Of a stretch of DNA of 64,000 nt, positions 10,642-21,596 are shown piece by piece. Position 1 is the first letter of the stretch, and every line of letters starts with the position of its first letter. The DNA lies in NCBI RefSeq assembly GCF_901933205.1, contig NC_044577.1:5157321-5221320 (forward strand). Direction: 5' to 3'. The notes below the pieces were generated by a model. The model ran no database searches. It saw nothing but the letters and a program-made list of their open reading frames with translations, and was not told the origin of the DNA. A program made the translations under genes and the position numbers. The stretch is from Camarhynchus parvulus. Its lineage: Eukaryota > Chordata > Aves > Passeriformes > Thraupidae.

Positions 10642-13600
10642 AGGGCTCAGAGGCCGAAGGCCTGTCCCGAAGCACTCGGGCAGCTGAGCAGCGAGCCTGG
10701 AGAGCTGGGAGCAGCTGCCACAGCTGCCAAAGCCCAGCTAAGCCCAAGGGGCTGCTTGCCCCAGCCCCACGCTGCCAGCACAGCTTCAGCTGCTGCCTCC
10801 TTCTCACCATCGAAGTGAACACCATGAGGCCTCGCAGCGCCACGCGACGCATCTCCCTGGACTGGCTCTGCAGGTGCCTTGTCAAGATCTCCAGGACTTT
10901 TTCACCGCATTCGCTCAAGTCCAGGCAATCCAGGAGCTGAAAGGCACAGAGCAGGCACAGAGGTGCCCAGCTGGCAGGAGCTCAGAAGTGCACAGGGCCG
11001 AGCCAAGGCAGCAGCAAAGGGCACAGGCAGCGTCCCAGGCAGCTGCGGCTACGAGAGGCCAGAGGGCTGGGAGGCAGCTCAGCCAGGCAGCGCTGGCCGT
11101 GGGGCTCACCTCCACCAGGAAGGCCAGGGCGGGCAGTTCCCAGTCTGAAATGCCTTCGCTGAGCAGGTCAAAGAGGCAGGATGCCATGCCGCAACACCAG
11201 ACGATGGAGACACGGCGCATCTCCCTGGCAGGGAGAAAAAGGCACCATTGCTCCTGGGCCGGGAGGGCAAACCTGTCCCAGGGCTGACTGGCAGAGATCT
11301 GCTCTGCTCCCGAGCAGCCGGGGGCGCTTTGGGAGGCGGCTGTTCCCAGGCAGCCTCCTCTGCCGGCCTTTTGCAGCCTGCTCGTCCCTCCCTTGGTGAC
11401 AAGGCCCTGCCGCCCATGAGCACGGGGACTGTGTGGGGCGTTGCGGGCACGAAGGAGAGGGGGGGGGGGGGGAGAAGGAGGTCTCACCTGGCCAGCAGAC
11501 GCACTGCACAGTGGTGGGTGTCGGCAGAGAGCAGCGTGTCCCAGGCACGCTTGCGTTCCATGGACAGCACCACGTGCTCATAGCGCATTTGGCAGAGCAG
11601 GGCCTTCAGGGTCTGCAGCGCAAAGCTGTGTGCAGAGCAAAGGCCAGGTGACGCTGGGAGCCCCGGCTCCTGCCCTGGGGGCACGGGAGGGATGGGGAGG
11701 CTGGGAGGACTGGCATGGAGCACCTGTTGGGCTTGGCGGAGAGGCCGTGTTGCTCCTGGCATCCCTTCCAGAAGGTCTCAACCTCTTCTGGCATGTCCTG
11801 CGTGCTGATGTAAGCTTGGAAGAGCAGACGCAGAAAGAGATTGGGGAAATACTCCAGCACGACAGGCGAGCGCCAGGCCAGATTGAAGACTCTCCACAGC
11901 GCTACGGTTGCCTGCAAGAAATAAAAGAGCCAGAGACAAGGCTCAGTGGCCAAGACGTGCACGTGGCAGGGCCCGAGCGTGCAGGGGAGAGGCCAGGGGA
12001 GACACGGAGGGAGCAGCCGGCCTGGTGCCCCTGAAGCCTGCCCCTAAGGCGGGATTCAGCGCAGGGTCTGAGGCAGAAGGATGCAGCTGGGGGGAGGACA
12101 GAGAGCTGGCTGCTGGAGAGGCGGCCTAGGGGCTGGCAAAGGCCAGCTCCAGAAACTCACAGCCAGGGCAAAGACTCCTGCGTCGTCCCCATCGGAGGTG
12201 TACACGCTGTCCACTGGCCAGGCGCTCAGCACATGGAGGAGTAGCTGCAGCGCCGGCTCCGCAGTCCTGCTCGAGGACATGATGGTTGCCCACATGGTGG
12301 CGGCAGCTCTGTGGGGTCAGAGCTCTGTGTCAGGGCTGTCGCGGCCACAGCGCCGTGGCCTGGGCAGCTGCAGGGGCCCGCGCTGGCCCTCAGCCCTGCC
12401 TCTGCCCACTGCCCCTGGGCCCCAGCGGCCAGCCAGCCCACGTGGGTACAGGGGCCCGGAGGGGCAGGGAGGGAGCATGGCACCAGGCTCAGGAGCTGAC
12501 ATGGCAGCACTGGAAAACAGAGGAGCCAGAGGATCCTGGAACTGCCGGCCTGTCTGGCGGTCAGCAGGGACAGGCTCTACAGGGTGACGGGCCGGTGAAC
12601 TCTAAGCCCTCGAGGCACGTGGGGCTGCCCTACCTGTCACACGATGGGGCCCAGCGCAAGAGGCTGATCAGCACGTCACAGGGGTATTCCTCGGTCAGCT
12701 CCAGAAGGGCCTTGTCCAGCCTGTGCCCAGCAGACTCATTGGCCGTGAGCCACTGGTGGATGTACCTCACCATGACGGGCACCTGCAGAAGGCACGGGGA
12801 GACTCGGAGAGCTGCCAGAGCAGCAACTTCCCCTGAGAAATGCTTCCCTTCCAACCGCATTGGGCCGGGCCTCAAAGGCCGAGGGAGCCCGGCAGATCCG
12901 GCTCGAGGCGCCACACCACTGCTGGGGCCATGGAGCCCTTGCCCCAGGCTGCTTACTTGCGTTGCATTGGAGACACCCTTCTCCACAAGCAAATCCAGCA
13001 TGTCGGCACCGGTCTCCGGCATCCAGGAACGGAAAGTTGGCCAAGACGCCCGTACCCGCACCGGCGGTTTTTTCCTGCCAAAGGCACGTGATGAATTGAC
13101 AGAGGGTGTGCAGGAGAAGGGCAGCAAGAGAGGGAGAATCCATGGAGCGCTCCAAGCCTGCTGCTTGGCTGAGCAGTGCCAGCAGGCCCAGCCCAGGTGG
13201 GGATGGCTGCAGGTACCTGCGCCGTTCTGCCCAAGCGGCCACGGGCGGCTTCCTGTTCCTGTGTTCGGTCCTTGGCTGCATCTGGCAAAGAGCGAGCACA
13301 GCCAGAGCTGAGGGGCTGCGGGAGAGGCCGGAGAACACAGCCCAGCCCTGCGCTGCCCAGGCAGGGAGAGCCTCAGGATGCCCCGGGGGATGGAGCGCGG
13401 CTGCCAGGTGCTCCAGCCCAGCTTCTCTCCTATCCATGGATATGTCTACAGGGATGGGATGGGATGGGATGGGATGGGATGGGATGGGATGGGATGGGAT
13501 GGGATGGGATGGGATGGGGCCAAGCTGGCTACAGGCACCAGCCCTGCGGCCCAGCTCGGACACTCACGCTCCTGCAGCAGCTGGAACTGCTCCAGTTCTT

Positions 13601-13682
13601 CAGGCTGCTGTGCTGAGGTAGCTCCAGCCTCTTCCTCCTCCACCCAGGCCGGCTTGGGCACGCTGGGGGCTCTCTGCTCCAT
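8884..13682 (-). CDS. MROH-like HEAT-repeat gene, copy 1 (frameshifted; exons 13-14 missing)
   Basis: This gene is in the maestro HEAT-like repeat family, a set of bird-expanded proteins of poorly known function built from antiparallel helical repeats. Exons (- strand, 5' to 3'): 13568-13682, 13217-13281, 12957 to about 13149, 12634-12782, 12161-12308, 11724-11911, 11488-11625, 11110-11224, 10808-10936, 10405-10581, 10142-10297, 9884-9985, and a terminal exon 8884-9089. Most junctions are consensus and phase-compatible. HEAT-like strings include SREMRRVALRGLMVFTSM and DRDEDIVEMTLVVLSLLLLQ. Compared with copy 2 there is one extra C at 13016/13017 in exon 3, which breaks the frame. The two exons expected before the last are absent, because their place is taken by low-complexity sequence at 9160-9690. 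The terminal exon is open but unlike copy 2. It may be a damaged gene or a sequencing and assembly error. Confidence 0.72.
9160..9690. repeat. Low-complexity poly-C/poly-A stretch, probable assembly artefact
   Basis: The + strand is mostly C and A here: C runs of about 30 (9225-9256 and 9359-9388), an A run of about 27 (9444-9470), and only islands of ordinary sequence after 9500. It lies where copy 2 has two good exons (16067-16123 and 16412-16514). A fragment at 9509-9545 (GGGGGCTCCTGTG) resembles copy 2 at 16436-16470, which hints that degraded MROH sequence lies beneath. Real G-rich DNA on the - strand probably exists, but the sequence as written should not be trusted. Confidence 0.75.
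10612..10641. repeat. TGC trinucleotide repeat, 10 units
   Basis: Perfect (TGC)10 in the intron between MROH exons 9 and 10 of copy 1, about 30 bases from the exon 10 acceptor. Confidence 0.95.
13451..13515. repeat. GGGAT pentanucleotide minisatellite, 13 units
   Basis: Perfect tandem GGGAT in the intron between exons 1 and 2 of MROH-like copy 1. On the gene strand it reads ATCCC. Confidence 0.97.
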
Positions 13683-13708
13683 GTCACTCTTTGCAGTTCG
13701 GAGTGCTT

Positions 13709-13977
13709 GCTGAAGCAGAGAGGCCTCGGAAGAGCTGAAGATGAGCAGGTGCTGCAGTCGTGCCTTGAAGGCACCTGCAACAGAGGAGCCTCGGGAAGGC
13801 TAGAGGACAGGAAGTCCTGCAGTCTGTCCTCGAAGGCACCAGCAAGAGAGAAGTCTCAAAAAGCAAATAGGACTGCAAGTCCCGCAGTCCGTCCTCGAGG
13901 GCACCGGCCGCAGGGATGGCAGACGCTTGGCAAATGCTCCACGTCACCGAGTCCCGCAGCCTGGTCTCGAGGTCGCC
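13709..13977 (-). repeat. Four degenerate 65-72 base tandem units upstream of MROH copy 1
   Basis: Units end at 13775, 13840, 13905 and 13977. Each carries a gene-strand core like GGTGCCYTCGAGGACRGACTG. The first three are 65-67 bases, so the repeated peptide (GALEDGLRD, GAFEDRLQD, GAFKARLQH) changes frame between units. The same array occurs in copy 2 just left of the low-complexity insert. It is either N-terminal coding sequence with splicing between units, or 5' non-coding. Confidence 0.75.
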
Positions 13978-14583
13978 AGCACGGGGCACGCCTCGGAAAA
14001 GCTCCGGGTCAGCAAGGAACGAGTTGGCTGTGGGGGGGCTCCTCACAGCACTGCTCTGTCCCGTCCTGTCCCGTCGCGTGCACCGAGCGCTGTGGCGTGG
14101 CCGTGGCGCCGCCAGCACCTACGTCACGACGTGTCACAAAGGGTCACCCTTGCGCACTCTGTCCCTTTCTATCCCATGGTGACCACGGTGCACTGTGTCA
14201 CAGAGAGCCCCAGGACACGCCTCCGTGTGCCCTGGGGACACCCCTACCCCCCCAAACTGCCCCAGCTTGCAGGCAAGACCTTGCCCCAAGTGTTGAAGAC
14301 ACAGCCCAGCAGGAACTTTAGCAAGGGCCCAAACAAGAAGCAGCTGCTCCTCTGCTCTGCCTGCTCACGGCAGCAGAACCAGCCCCCACGGCTGCCAAGG
14401 CAGCAGAGCAGGAAGGGCCCCGGGGCCTTCCACAGGCCCTGCCGCGGCCTCTTTGGGACCAGTCCCGGTGCCGGGTGGCCGGCACACTGGCAGGGGCGTG
14501 ACACAGGCACAGGACGTGTGGCCCAGAGCACCAGTGCTGCTCTGTCCCCTGGAGAGCGCTGGCAGCAGCAGCTGTGGAAGAGT

Positions 14584-15478
14584 CCCTGCCAAAGGAGATT
14601 TGCCATCCCCAAGGCCTGCCAGTGCCGGTGCCTGTCTCCTGCCACAGAGACCTGTGGCCCCAGGGGACATCTCTGCCAGAGGACAGCCAAAGCCAACGTG
14701 CCTTGGTGTCTATGCCATCTTTTCTGCCAACAGGTGGCTGTTGGCAGGAGCACCTGGAGCAATTGGTGGCCACACTCGGTATCCATCAGAAGGCAGAAGC
14801 TGTTGTCCCTTCCTGGAATGATTTTTGCTCGGAAGTGATTAGCTGCAGCACAAAACCAGCATCCACTATTGATTTTGACAAGACAATTCCATTCTTACAC
14901 AGATACTGTCCAGTTGCCTTGTGTGCTTCTGGCTGTTTTTCTTGCTCTCCGCATAAAAACATCAGCCCAGCGTCTGATGGCCAATGCTGCGGGTGCTGCC
15001 CGTCTGGCTGCGGCCAGCAGCTCGTGTCCAAAGACAAGCGGGTGCCTTCTGGGCAAGGGAATGGACTGGCACGAGCAGCCGTTTTCCCTGGTGAAGCTGG
15101 CAGGAAGCTGGGCAAAGTGCAGAAGATTGGCATGACTCTGGCATCAGAGAAGCTGTGGTGCGTCTCTGATGATGCTGCCAGCACTGTGAAGGAATAGCCA
15201 AGACAAGCGTTGGAAGCGGACACATCCTGCCACTTTCTGCTCTTCCACGGACACGGAACACACTTGTTCCCCCAGCTCCAGAAGACTTGATGCAGGAACA
15301 AAAACATTCCTGCAGGAAGCACCAAAGGCCAAGGGGCGTTTGGCCACTTTCCCTTCCACACTGCACGCTTGGGCAACTGGCTGAGACCAAGCAGCATTTT
15401 TCCCCTCTTCCCCATTGGCCTGAAGACACTCTGCACCAAGAGAAAGCTCCTGGACAGCCGGCTATGCAACAACAGCAA
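14584..15478. other. Spacer between the two MROH-like genes, nothing firm
   Basis: This is unique sequence, not shared between the duplicate units. It should hold the 5' flank of copy 1 and the 3' flank of copy 2. A - strand frame from about 14786 runs open into the duplicated block (Cys-rich, e.g. GGWFCCREQAEQRSSC), but I cannot show that it is coding. Confidence 0.4.
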
Positions 15479-15484
15479 TTTATT
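15479..15484 (-). terminator. Candidate polyadenylation signal, MROH-like copy 2
   Basis: AATAAA on the - strand lies about 125 bases past the copy 2 stop codon. Confidence 0.65.
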
Positions 15485-15606
15485 GTTCTCCTAGTGGGTG
15501 AAGGGAAAGGAAGCGCTGGCAGAGGAGAGGCGTTCCCCGCAGGCTCAGGTGGCCGCAGCAGACGCAGCCTCCCAGATCAGTTCTCCACAGCGCCACGGCA
15601 GGACAC

Positions 15607-17626
15607 TCAGCCGCGGGCACACAGGAAAGGCCGCGACTTCCAGAGGCGGCGGAGTTGGTCTCGCATCCTCTGGAGTCGGGAGGAGGGAACGCTCTGTACA
15701 GCTAAAAGGATGTACAGAGCTTGAAGCGCCAGGCATGAGATGGCTGGGCTGGTGTCATCCGTCATGTCCTGAAGGGCTGCACAGAGAGAAACAGAGCCAC
15801 AGTCAGAGGCTGGATCTGCGGGCAGCTGGGGAGAGCCTCCAGCCTCGTCCATGCCACGCAGCTCCTGCCACGGCCTGCAGGAAGCAGGAGACAAGAAGGA
15901 CGAGCTGGCAGCTGCTGGCCACGAATGTCGCGCAGGCCCCTGCAAGGGGTCTGTGCTGTGGCCACGCTGCCCTTGGGGCGCGCAGGGAGCGGAGGCGCCG
16001 GCGGGCGGGCCAGGGAACGCAGGTGCCAGCGGCAGCGCCCGCCGAGAGCCCGCGGGCCTCACTCACCCCTGCAGATGATGCGGAAGTGCGGCTGCTGCCC
16101 TGTCAGGTAGCGCCCGGCCATCCCTGGGGAACACAGAGCGCGTCCTGCCTTCAGAGCCACGGCTGCCGCACACGGCCGCTGCCAGCCCTGCGGCCACACG
16201 CCCTGCTGGCCCGGCAGGGCTCAGCCCGGGCCCCTGGCGCACGCTGCCGCCCGAGGGCACGGCTGCCAGAGGGCGGCGGCAGCAATGCCCAGGCCAGCGG
16301 GGACTGCGCATGCCCGCGCCCGGATCCTGCTGCCGGCACAGCAGGCGGGGCTGGGGGCCGAGCGCGGGGGGCGGGGGGGCGGGGCGGGCGGGAGCCGGGC
16401 TCGGGGCTCACTGATGATCCTGACGGCCGCCTCTCGCAGGGGCTCCTGTGCGCTCCGCAGGTACGGCAGGGCCAGGCGCAGGTGCTCGGCCGCTCGGCTC
16501 CTGTCCTCTGCCAGCTGCAGAGAGCGGCAGGGCGCGGAGGGAAAGGGTTGATGCAGGCCCTGCCCCTGGGCCGGCACTGCTCGCCCCGCCCACAGAGCCC
16601 TGAGGCCCGGCCAGCAGCCGCAGGCGCCGGGCTCGGGACGGGGCGGAGGGCCCGGCGAGCCGCGGTGCCGCCCCGCAGCAGAGCCCGGCTTGCTCGGGGC
16701 TCCGTCGGCACCGCGCTTGGGGCCACAGGAGCCTGGAGAAGAGCCCGCACGGGCCAGGGAAGGGAGCGGCGCGTGGGGCGCAGGCTGGTGCCCCTGCCTG
16801 CGGCACTGGGCAGGGGCCACAGCTGCCAGCCCCGCAGATCGGGCGCCGTGGGCAGGCGGCTTGTCCAGGCATCGGGCTGGGGATTCCAGCCTGTCCTTAC
16901 CAAGCACTCGGCAAATGTCCACATCTGATCCGTCTTCAGCAGCTGCTTGAGATCCTTCCTCTTCAGGAAGCTTACTGCAGAAAGCAGCGTTTCCCGAGAG
17001 GCCTGCAGAGCAGCAGAGACCCAGAGATGGCACCGCAGCCCCGGGCACAGGAGCCGCATCTCTGGGCCAAGGCCAGGAGGAGGCTGGAGCCCGTCAGGGC
17101 CCAGGGCGTGGGGAGACAGCCGAGCCCCCTCCCACGGGGACACCCAGGAGGCCTCACCTGTGCCACACGCCCGTTCTCATCGTGGCAGTGGAAGAGGAGT
17201 GGCAGCAGGCTCTGCCTCACATGCTTCTTCAGGGGCTTTTCTCCCTTTGCCACTACCAGCGTGATCACGTCTTGCAAGAGGCGAATGGAGAGCAGCTGCA
17301 CAAGGCTGTTGTCCTGTTGGAAAGGAAGCAAAAGGCCTCCACATCAGCTGCTCCAAGCCCCCCTGTGCCCAGCCCCAAGGCGCCACCCAAGTGCCCGTGG
17401 CTGGGGGCACAGAGCCTCACATTGTCAAAGAGGTGCCAGAGCGCCTCGGCCAGCTGCAGGGCGATGGGGCTGGCTATTGCCAGGTCTTTCTGCAGCAGCA
17501 GGAGGCTGAGCACAACGAGGGTCATCTCAACGATGTCTTCATCCCTATCCCACAGTAGTTTGCCAAGGCTTTCAGTCAGGCTGTACATGCTTGGATCCTG
17601 TGTGCAAAACAAGGCTGGGCAACCCC

Positions 17627-17660
<34 letters not shown>

Positions 17661-20600
17661 AGGGCTCAGAGGCCGAAGGCCTGTCCCGAAGCACTCGGGC
17701 AGCTGAGCAGCGAGCCTGGAGAGCTGGGAGCAGCTGCCACAGCTGCCAAAGCCCAGCTAAGCCCAAGGGGCTGCTTGCCCCAGCCCCACGCTGCCAGCAC
17801 AGCTTCAGCTGCTGCCTCCTTCTCACCATCGAAGTGAACACCATGAGGCCTCGCAGCGCCACGCGACGCATCTCCCTGGACTGGCTCTGCAGGTGCCTTG
17901 TCAAGATCTCCAGGACTTTTTCACCGCATTCGCTCAAGTCCAGGCAATCCAGGAGCTGAAAGGCACAGAGCAGGCACAGAGGTGCCCAGCTGGCAGGAGC
18001 TCAGAAGTGCACAGGGCCGAGCCAAGGCAGCAGCAAAGGGCACAGGCAGCGTCCCAGGCAGCTGCGGCTACGAGAGGCCAGAGGGCTGGGAGGCAGGTCA
18101 GCCAGGCAGCGCTGGCCGTGGGGCTCACCTCCACCAGGAAGGCCAGGGCGGGCAGTTCCCAGTCTGAAATGCCTTCGCTGAGCAGGTCAAAGAGGCAGGA
18201 TGCCATGCCGCAACACCAGACGATGGAGACACGGCGCATCTCCCTGGCAGGGAGAAAAAGGCACCATTGCTCCTGGGCCGGGAGGGCAAACCTGTCCCAG
18301 GGCTGACTGGCAGAGATCTGCTCTGCTCCCGAGCAGCCCGGGGGCGCTTTGGGAGGCGGCTGTTCCCAGGCAGCCTCCTCTGCCGGCCTTTTGCAGCCTG
18401 CTCGTCCCTCCCTTGGTGACAAGGCCCTGCCGCCCATGAGCACGGGGACTGTGTGGGGCGTTGCGGGCACGAAGGAGAGGGGCGGTGGGGAGAAGGAGGT
18501 CTCACCTGGCCAGCAGACGCACTGCACAGTGGTGGGTGTCGGCAGAGAGCAGCGTGTCCCAGGCACGCTTGCGTTCCATGGACAGCACCACGTGCTCATA
18601 GCGCATTTGGCAGAGCAGGGCCTTCAGGGTCTGCAGCGCAAAGCTGTGTGCAGAGCAAAGGCCAGGTGACGCTGGGAGCCCCGGCTCCTGCCCTGGGGGC
18701 ACGGGAGGGATGGGGAGGCTGGGAGGACTGGCATGGAGCACCTGTTGGGCTTGGCGGAGAGGCCGTGTTGCTCCTGGCATCCCTTCCAGAAGGTCTCAAC
18801 CTCTTCTGGCATGTCCTGCGTGCTGATGTAAGCTTGGAAGAGCAGACGCAGAAAGAGATTGGGGAAATACTCCAGCACGACAGGCGAGCGCCAGGCCAGA
18901 TTGAAGACTCTCCACAGCGCTACGGTTGCCTGCAAGAAATAAAAGAGCCAGAGACAAGGCTCAGTGGCCAAGACGTGCACGTGGCAGGGCCCGAGCGTGC
19001 AGGGGAGAGGCCAGGGGAGACACGGGAGGAGCAGCCGGCCTGGTGCCCCTGAAGCCTGCCCCTAAGGCGGGATTCAGCGCAGGGTCTGAGGCAGAAGGAT
19101 GCAGCTGGGGGGAGGACAGAGAGCTGGCTGCTGGAGAGGCGGCCTAGGGGCTGGCAAAGGCCAGCTCCAGAAACTCACAGCCAGGGCAAAGACTCCTGCG
19201 TCGTCCCCATCGGAGGTGTACACGCTGTCCACTGGCCAGGCGCTCAGCACATGGAGGAGTAGCTGCAGCGCCGGCTCCGCAGTCCTGCTCGAGGACATGA
19301 TGGTTGCCCACATGGTGGCGGCAGCTCTGTGGGGTCAGAGCTCTGTGTCAGGGCTGTCGCGGCCACAGCGCCGTGGCCTGGGCAGCTGCAGGGGCCCGCG
19401 CTGGCCCTCAGCCCTGCCTCTGCCCACTGCCCCTGGGCCCCAGCGGCCAGCCAGCCCACGTGGGTACAGGGGCCCGGAGGGGCAGGGAGGGAGCATGGCA
19501 CCAGGCTCAGGAGCTGACATGGCAGCACTGGAAAACAGAGGAGCCAGAGGATCCTGGAACTGCCGGCCTGTCTGGCGGTCAGCAGGGACAGGCTCTACAG
19601 GGTGACGGGCCGGTGAACTCTAAGCCCTCGAGGCACGTGGGGCTGCCCTACCTGTCACACGATGGGGCCCAGCGCAAGAGGCTGATCAGCACGTCACAGG
19701 GGTATTCCTCGGTCAGCTCCAGAAGGGCCTTGTCCAGCCTGTGCCCAGCAGACTCATTGGCCGTGAGCCACTGGTGGATGTACCTCACCATGACGGGCAC
19801 CTGCAGAAGGCACGGGGAGACTCGGAGAGCTGCCAGAGCAGCAACTTCCCCTGAGAAATGCTTCCCTTCCAACCGCATTGGGCCGGGCCTCAAAGGCCGA
19901 GGGAGCCCGGCAGATCCGGCTCGAGGCGCCACACCACTGCTGGGGCCATGGAGCCCTTGCCCCAGGCTGCTTACTTGCGTTGCATTGGAGACACCCTTCT
20001 CCACAAGCAAATCCAGCATGTCGGCACCGGTCTCGGCATCCAGGAACGGAAAGTTGGCCAAGACGCCCGTACCCGCACCGGCGGTTTTTTCCTGCCAAAG
20101 GCACGTGATGAATTGACAGAGGGTGTGCAGGAGAAGGGCAGCAAGAGAGGGAGAATCCATGGAGCGCTCCAAGCCTGCTGCTTGGCTGAGCAGTGCCAGC
20201 AGGCCCAGCCCAGGTGGGGATGGCTGCAGGTACCTGCGCCGTTCTGCCCAAGCGGCCACGGGCGGCTTCCTGTTCCTGTGTTCGGTCCTTGGCTGCATCT
20301 GGCAAAGAGCGAGCACAGCCAGAGCTGAGGGGCTGCGGGAGAGGCCGGAGAACACAGCCCAGCCCTGCGCTGCCCAGGCAGGGAGAGCCTCAGGATGCCC
20401 CGGGGGATGGAGCGCGGCTGCCAGGTGCTCCAGCCCAGCTTCTCTCCTATCCATGGATATGTCTACAGGGATGGGATGGGATGGGATGGGATGGGATGGG
20501 ATGGGATGGGATGGGATGGGATGGGATGGGATGGGATGGGATGGGATGGGATGGGGCCAAGCTGGCTACAGGCACCAGCCCTGCGGCCCAGCTCGGACAC

Positions 20601-20719
20601 TCACGCTCCTGCAGCAGCTGGAACTGCTCCAGTTCTTCAGGCTGCTGTGCTGAGGTAGCTCCAGCCTCTTCCTCCTCCACCCAGGCCGGCTTGGGCACGC
20701 TGGGGGCTCTCTGCTCCAT
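15607..20719 (-). CDS. MROH-like HEAT-repeat gene, copy 2 (apparently intact)
   Basis: This is the second tandem MROH-like gene. Exons (- strand, 5' to 3'): 20605-20719 (from ATG), 20234-20298, 19975-20166 (its acceptor is the least certain), 19652-19800, 19179-19326, 18742-18929, 18506-18643, 18129-18243, 17827-17955, 17421-17597, 17158-17313, 16901-17002, 16412-16514, 16067-16123 and 15607-15776 (TGA at 15607-15609). Phases close across all 15 exons, giving about 667 residues. The protein is alpha-helical and leucine-rich throughout, with MROH-type strings such as KRKDLKQLLKTDQMWTFAEC, LAEDRSRAAEHLRLALPYLR and MAGRYLTGQQPHFRIICRG. No enzyme motif is visible. A role as a helical scaffold is inference. 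The start is uncertain: an open frame continues upstream of the chosen ATG, and exon 2 also opens with an in-frame ATG in another frame. I do not assign a family number. Confidence 0.82.
17628..17660. repeat. TGC trinucleotide repeat, 11 units
   Basis: Same intron position as 10612-10641 but in copy 2, with one more unit. Confidence 0.95.
20468..20552. repeat. GGGAT pentanucleotide minisatellite, 17 units
   Basis: Counterpart of 13451-13515 in copy 2, four units longer. This accounts for 20 bases of the offset change between the two duplicate units. Confidence 0.97.
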
Positions 20720-21015
20720 GTCACTCTTTGCAGTTCGGAGTGCTTGCTGAAGCAGAGAGGCCTCGGAAGAGCTGAAGATGAGCAGGTGCTGCAGTCGTGC
20801 CTTGAAGGCACCTGCAACAGAGGAGCCTCGGGAAGGCTAGAGGACAGGAAGTCCTGCAGTCTGTCCTCGAAGGCACCAGCAAGAGAGAAGTCTCAAAAAG
20901 CAAATAGGACTGCAAGTCCCGCAGTCCGTCCTCGAGGGCACCGGCCGCAGGGATGGCAGACGCTTGGCAAATGCTCCACGTCACCGAGTCCCGCAGCCTG
21001 GTCTCGAGGTCGCCA

Positions 21016-21121
21016 CACCCCCCCCAAACCCCCGTTCCAAAAAAAAAAAGGTTTTTTTTTCCCCCCCCCCCCCCTCCCCTCCCCCTCCCCCCCCCCCCCC
21101 CCCCCCCCCCCCGCGTGTGGC

Positions 21122-21159
<38 letters not shown>

Positions 21160-21225
21160 ACACAAACCCCCTCCCTTTTTTTTTTTTTTTTTTTTTCTTC
21201 TTTTTCCCCTTTTCTTTTTTACAAA

Positions 21226-21290
<65 letters not shown>
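21016..21290. repeat. Low-complexity poly-C/poly-T stretch, probable assembly artefact
   Basis: C runs reach almost 60 bases (21229-21288), with T runs and short A runs between them. The flanks on both sides match copy 1 exactly in order: 20995-21015 matches up to 13978, and 21292 onward matches from 14278. Copy 1 has about 300 bases of ordinary sequence at the same place. This is substitution of normal sequence by homopolymers of similar length, the expected sign of consensus failure. Confidence 0.8.
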
Positions 21291-21596
21291 AACCTTGCCC
21301 CAAGTGTTGAAGACACAGCCCAGCAGGAACTTTAGCAAGGGCCCAAACAAGAAGCAGCTGCTCCTCTGCTCTGCCTGCTCACGGCAGCAGAACCAGCCCC
21401 CCACGGCTGCCAAGGCAGCAGAGCAGGAAGGGCCCCGGGGCCTTCCACAGGCCCTGCCGCGGCCTCTTTGGGACCAGTCCCGGTGCCGGGTGGCCGGCAC
21501 ACTGGCAGGGGCGTGACACAGGCACAGGACGTGTGGCCCAGAGCACCAGTGCTGCTCTGTCCCCTGGAGAGCGCTGGCAGCAGCAGCTGTGGAAGA

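Larger units (their letters stand above)
9699..14583. repeat. Tandem segmental duplication, unit 1
   Basis: This 4.9-kb segment recurs at 16717-21598 with a spacing of about 7.02 kb. It carries MROH exons 1-12, their introns and upstream sequence. By eye I found only about ten differences, mostly one-base indels in homopolymers and changed repeat lengths. Outside the segment the two genes differ strongly. Confidence 0.93.

Noticed and set aside
9107..10687. A 526-codon + strand frame full of Pro and Lys, and a 375-codon Gly-rich - strand frame
   Set aside because: Both are produced by poly-C and poly-A runs, which stay open in several frames. The - strand HEAT exons with consensus splice sites explain the non-repetitive parts.
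13451..13515. Regular repeats considered as a CRISPR array
   Set aside because: These are perfect 5-base tandem units without spacers, in a vertebrate intron.
15498..16928. A 476-codon + strand frame
   Set aside because: It is antisense to the last four exons of MROH copy 2, which have splice sites, phase agreement and family resemblance. High GC content keeps the antisense frame open.
20744..21516. Long Pro-rich + strand and Gly-rich - strand frames at 20.7-21.5 kb
   Set aside because: They come from the second homopolymer stretch and lie partly over repeated MROH 5' sequence. They are not proteins.
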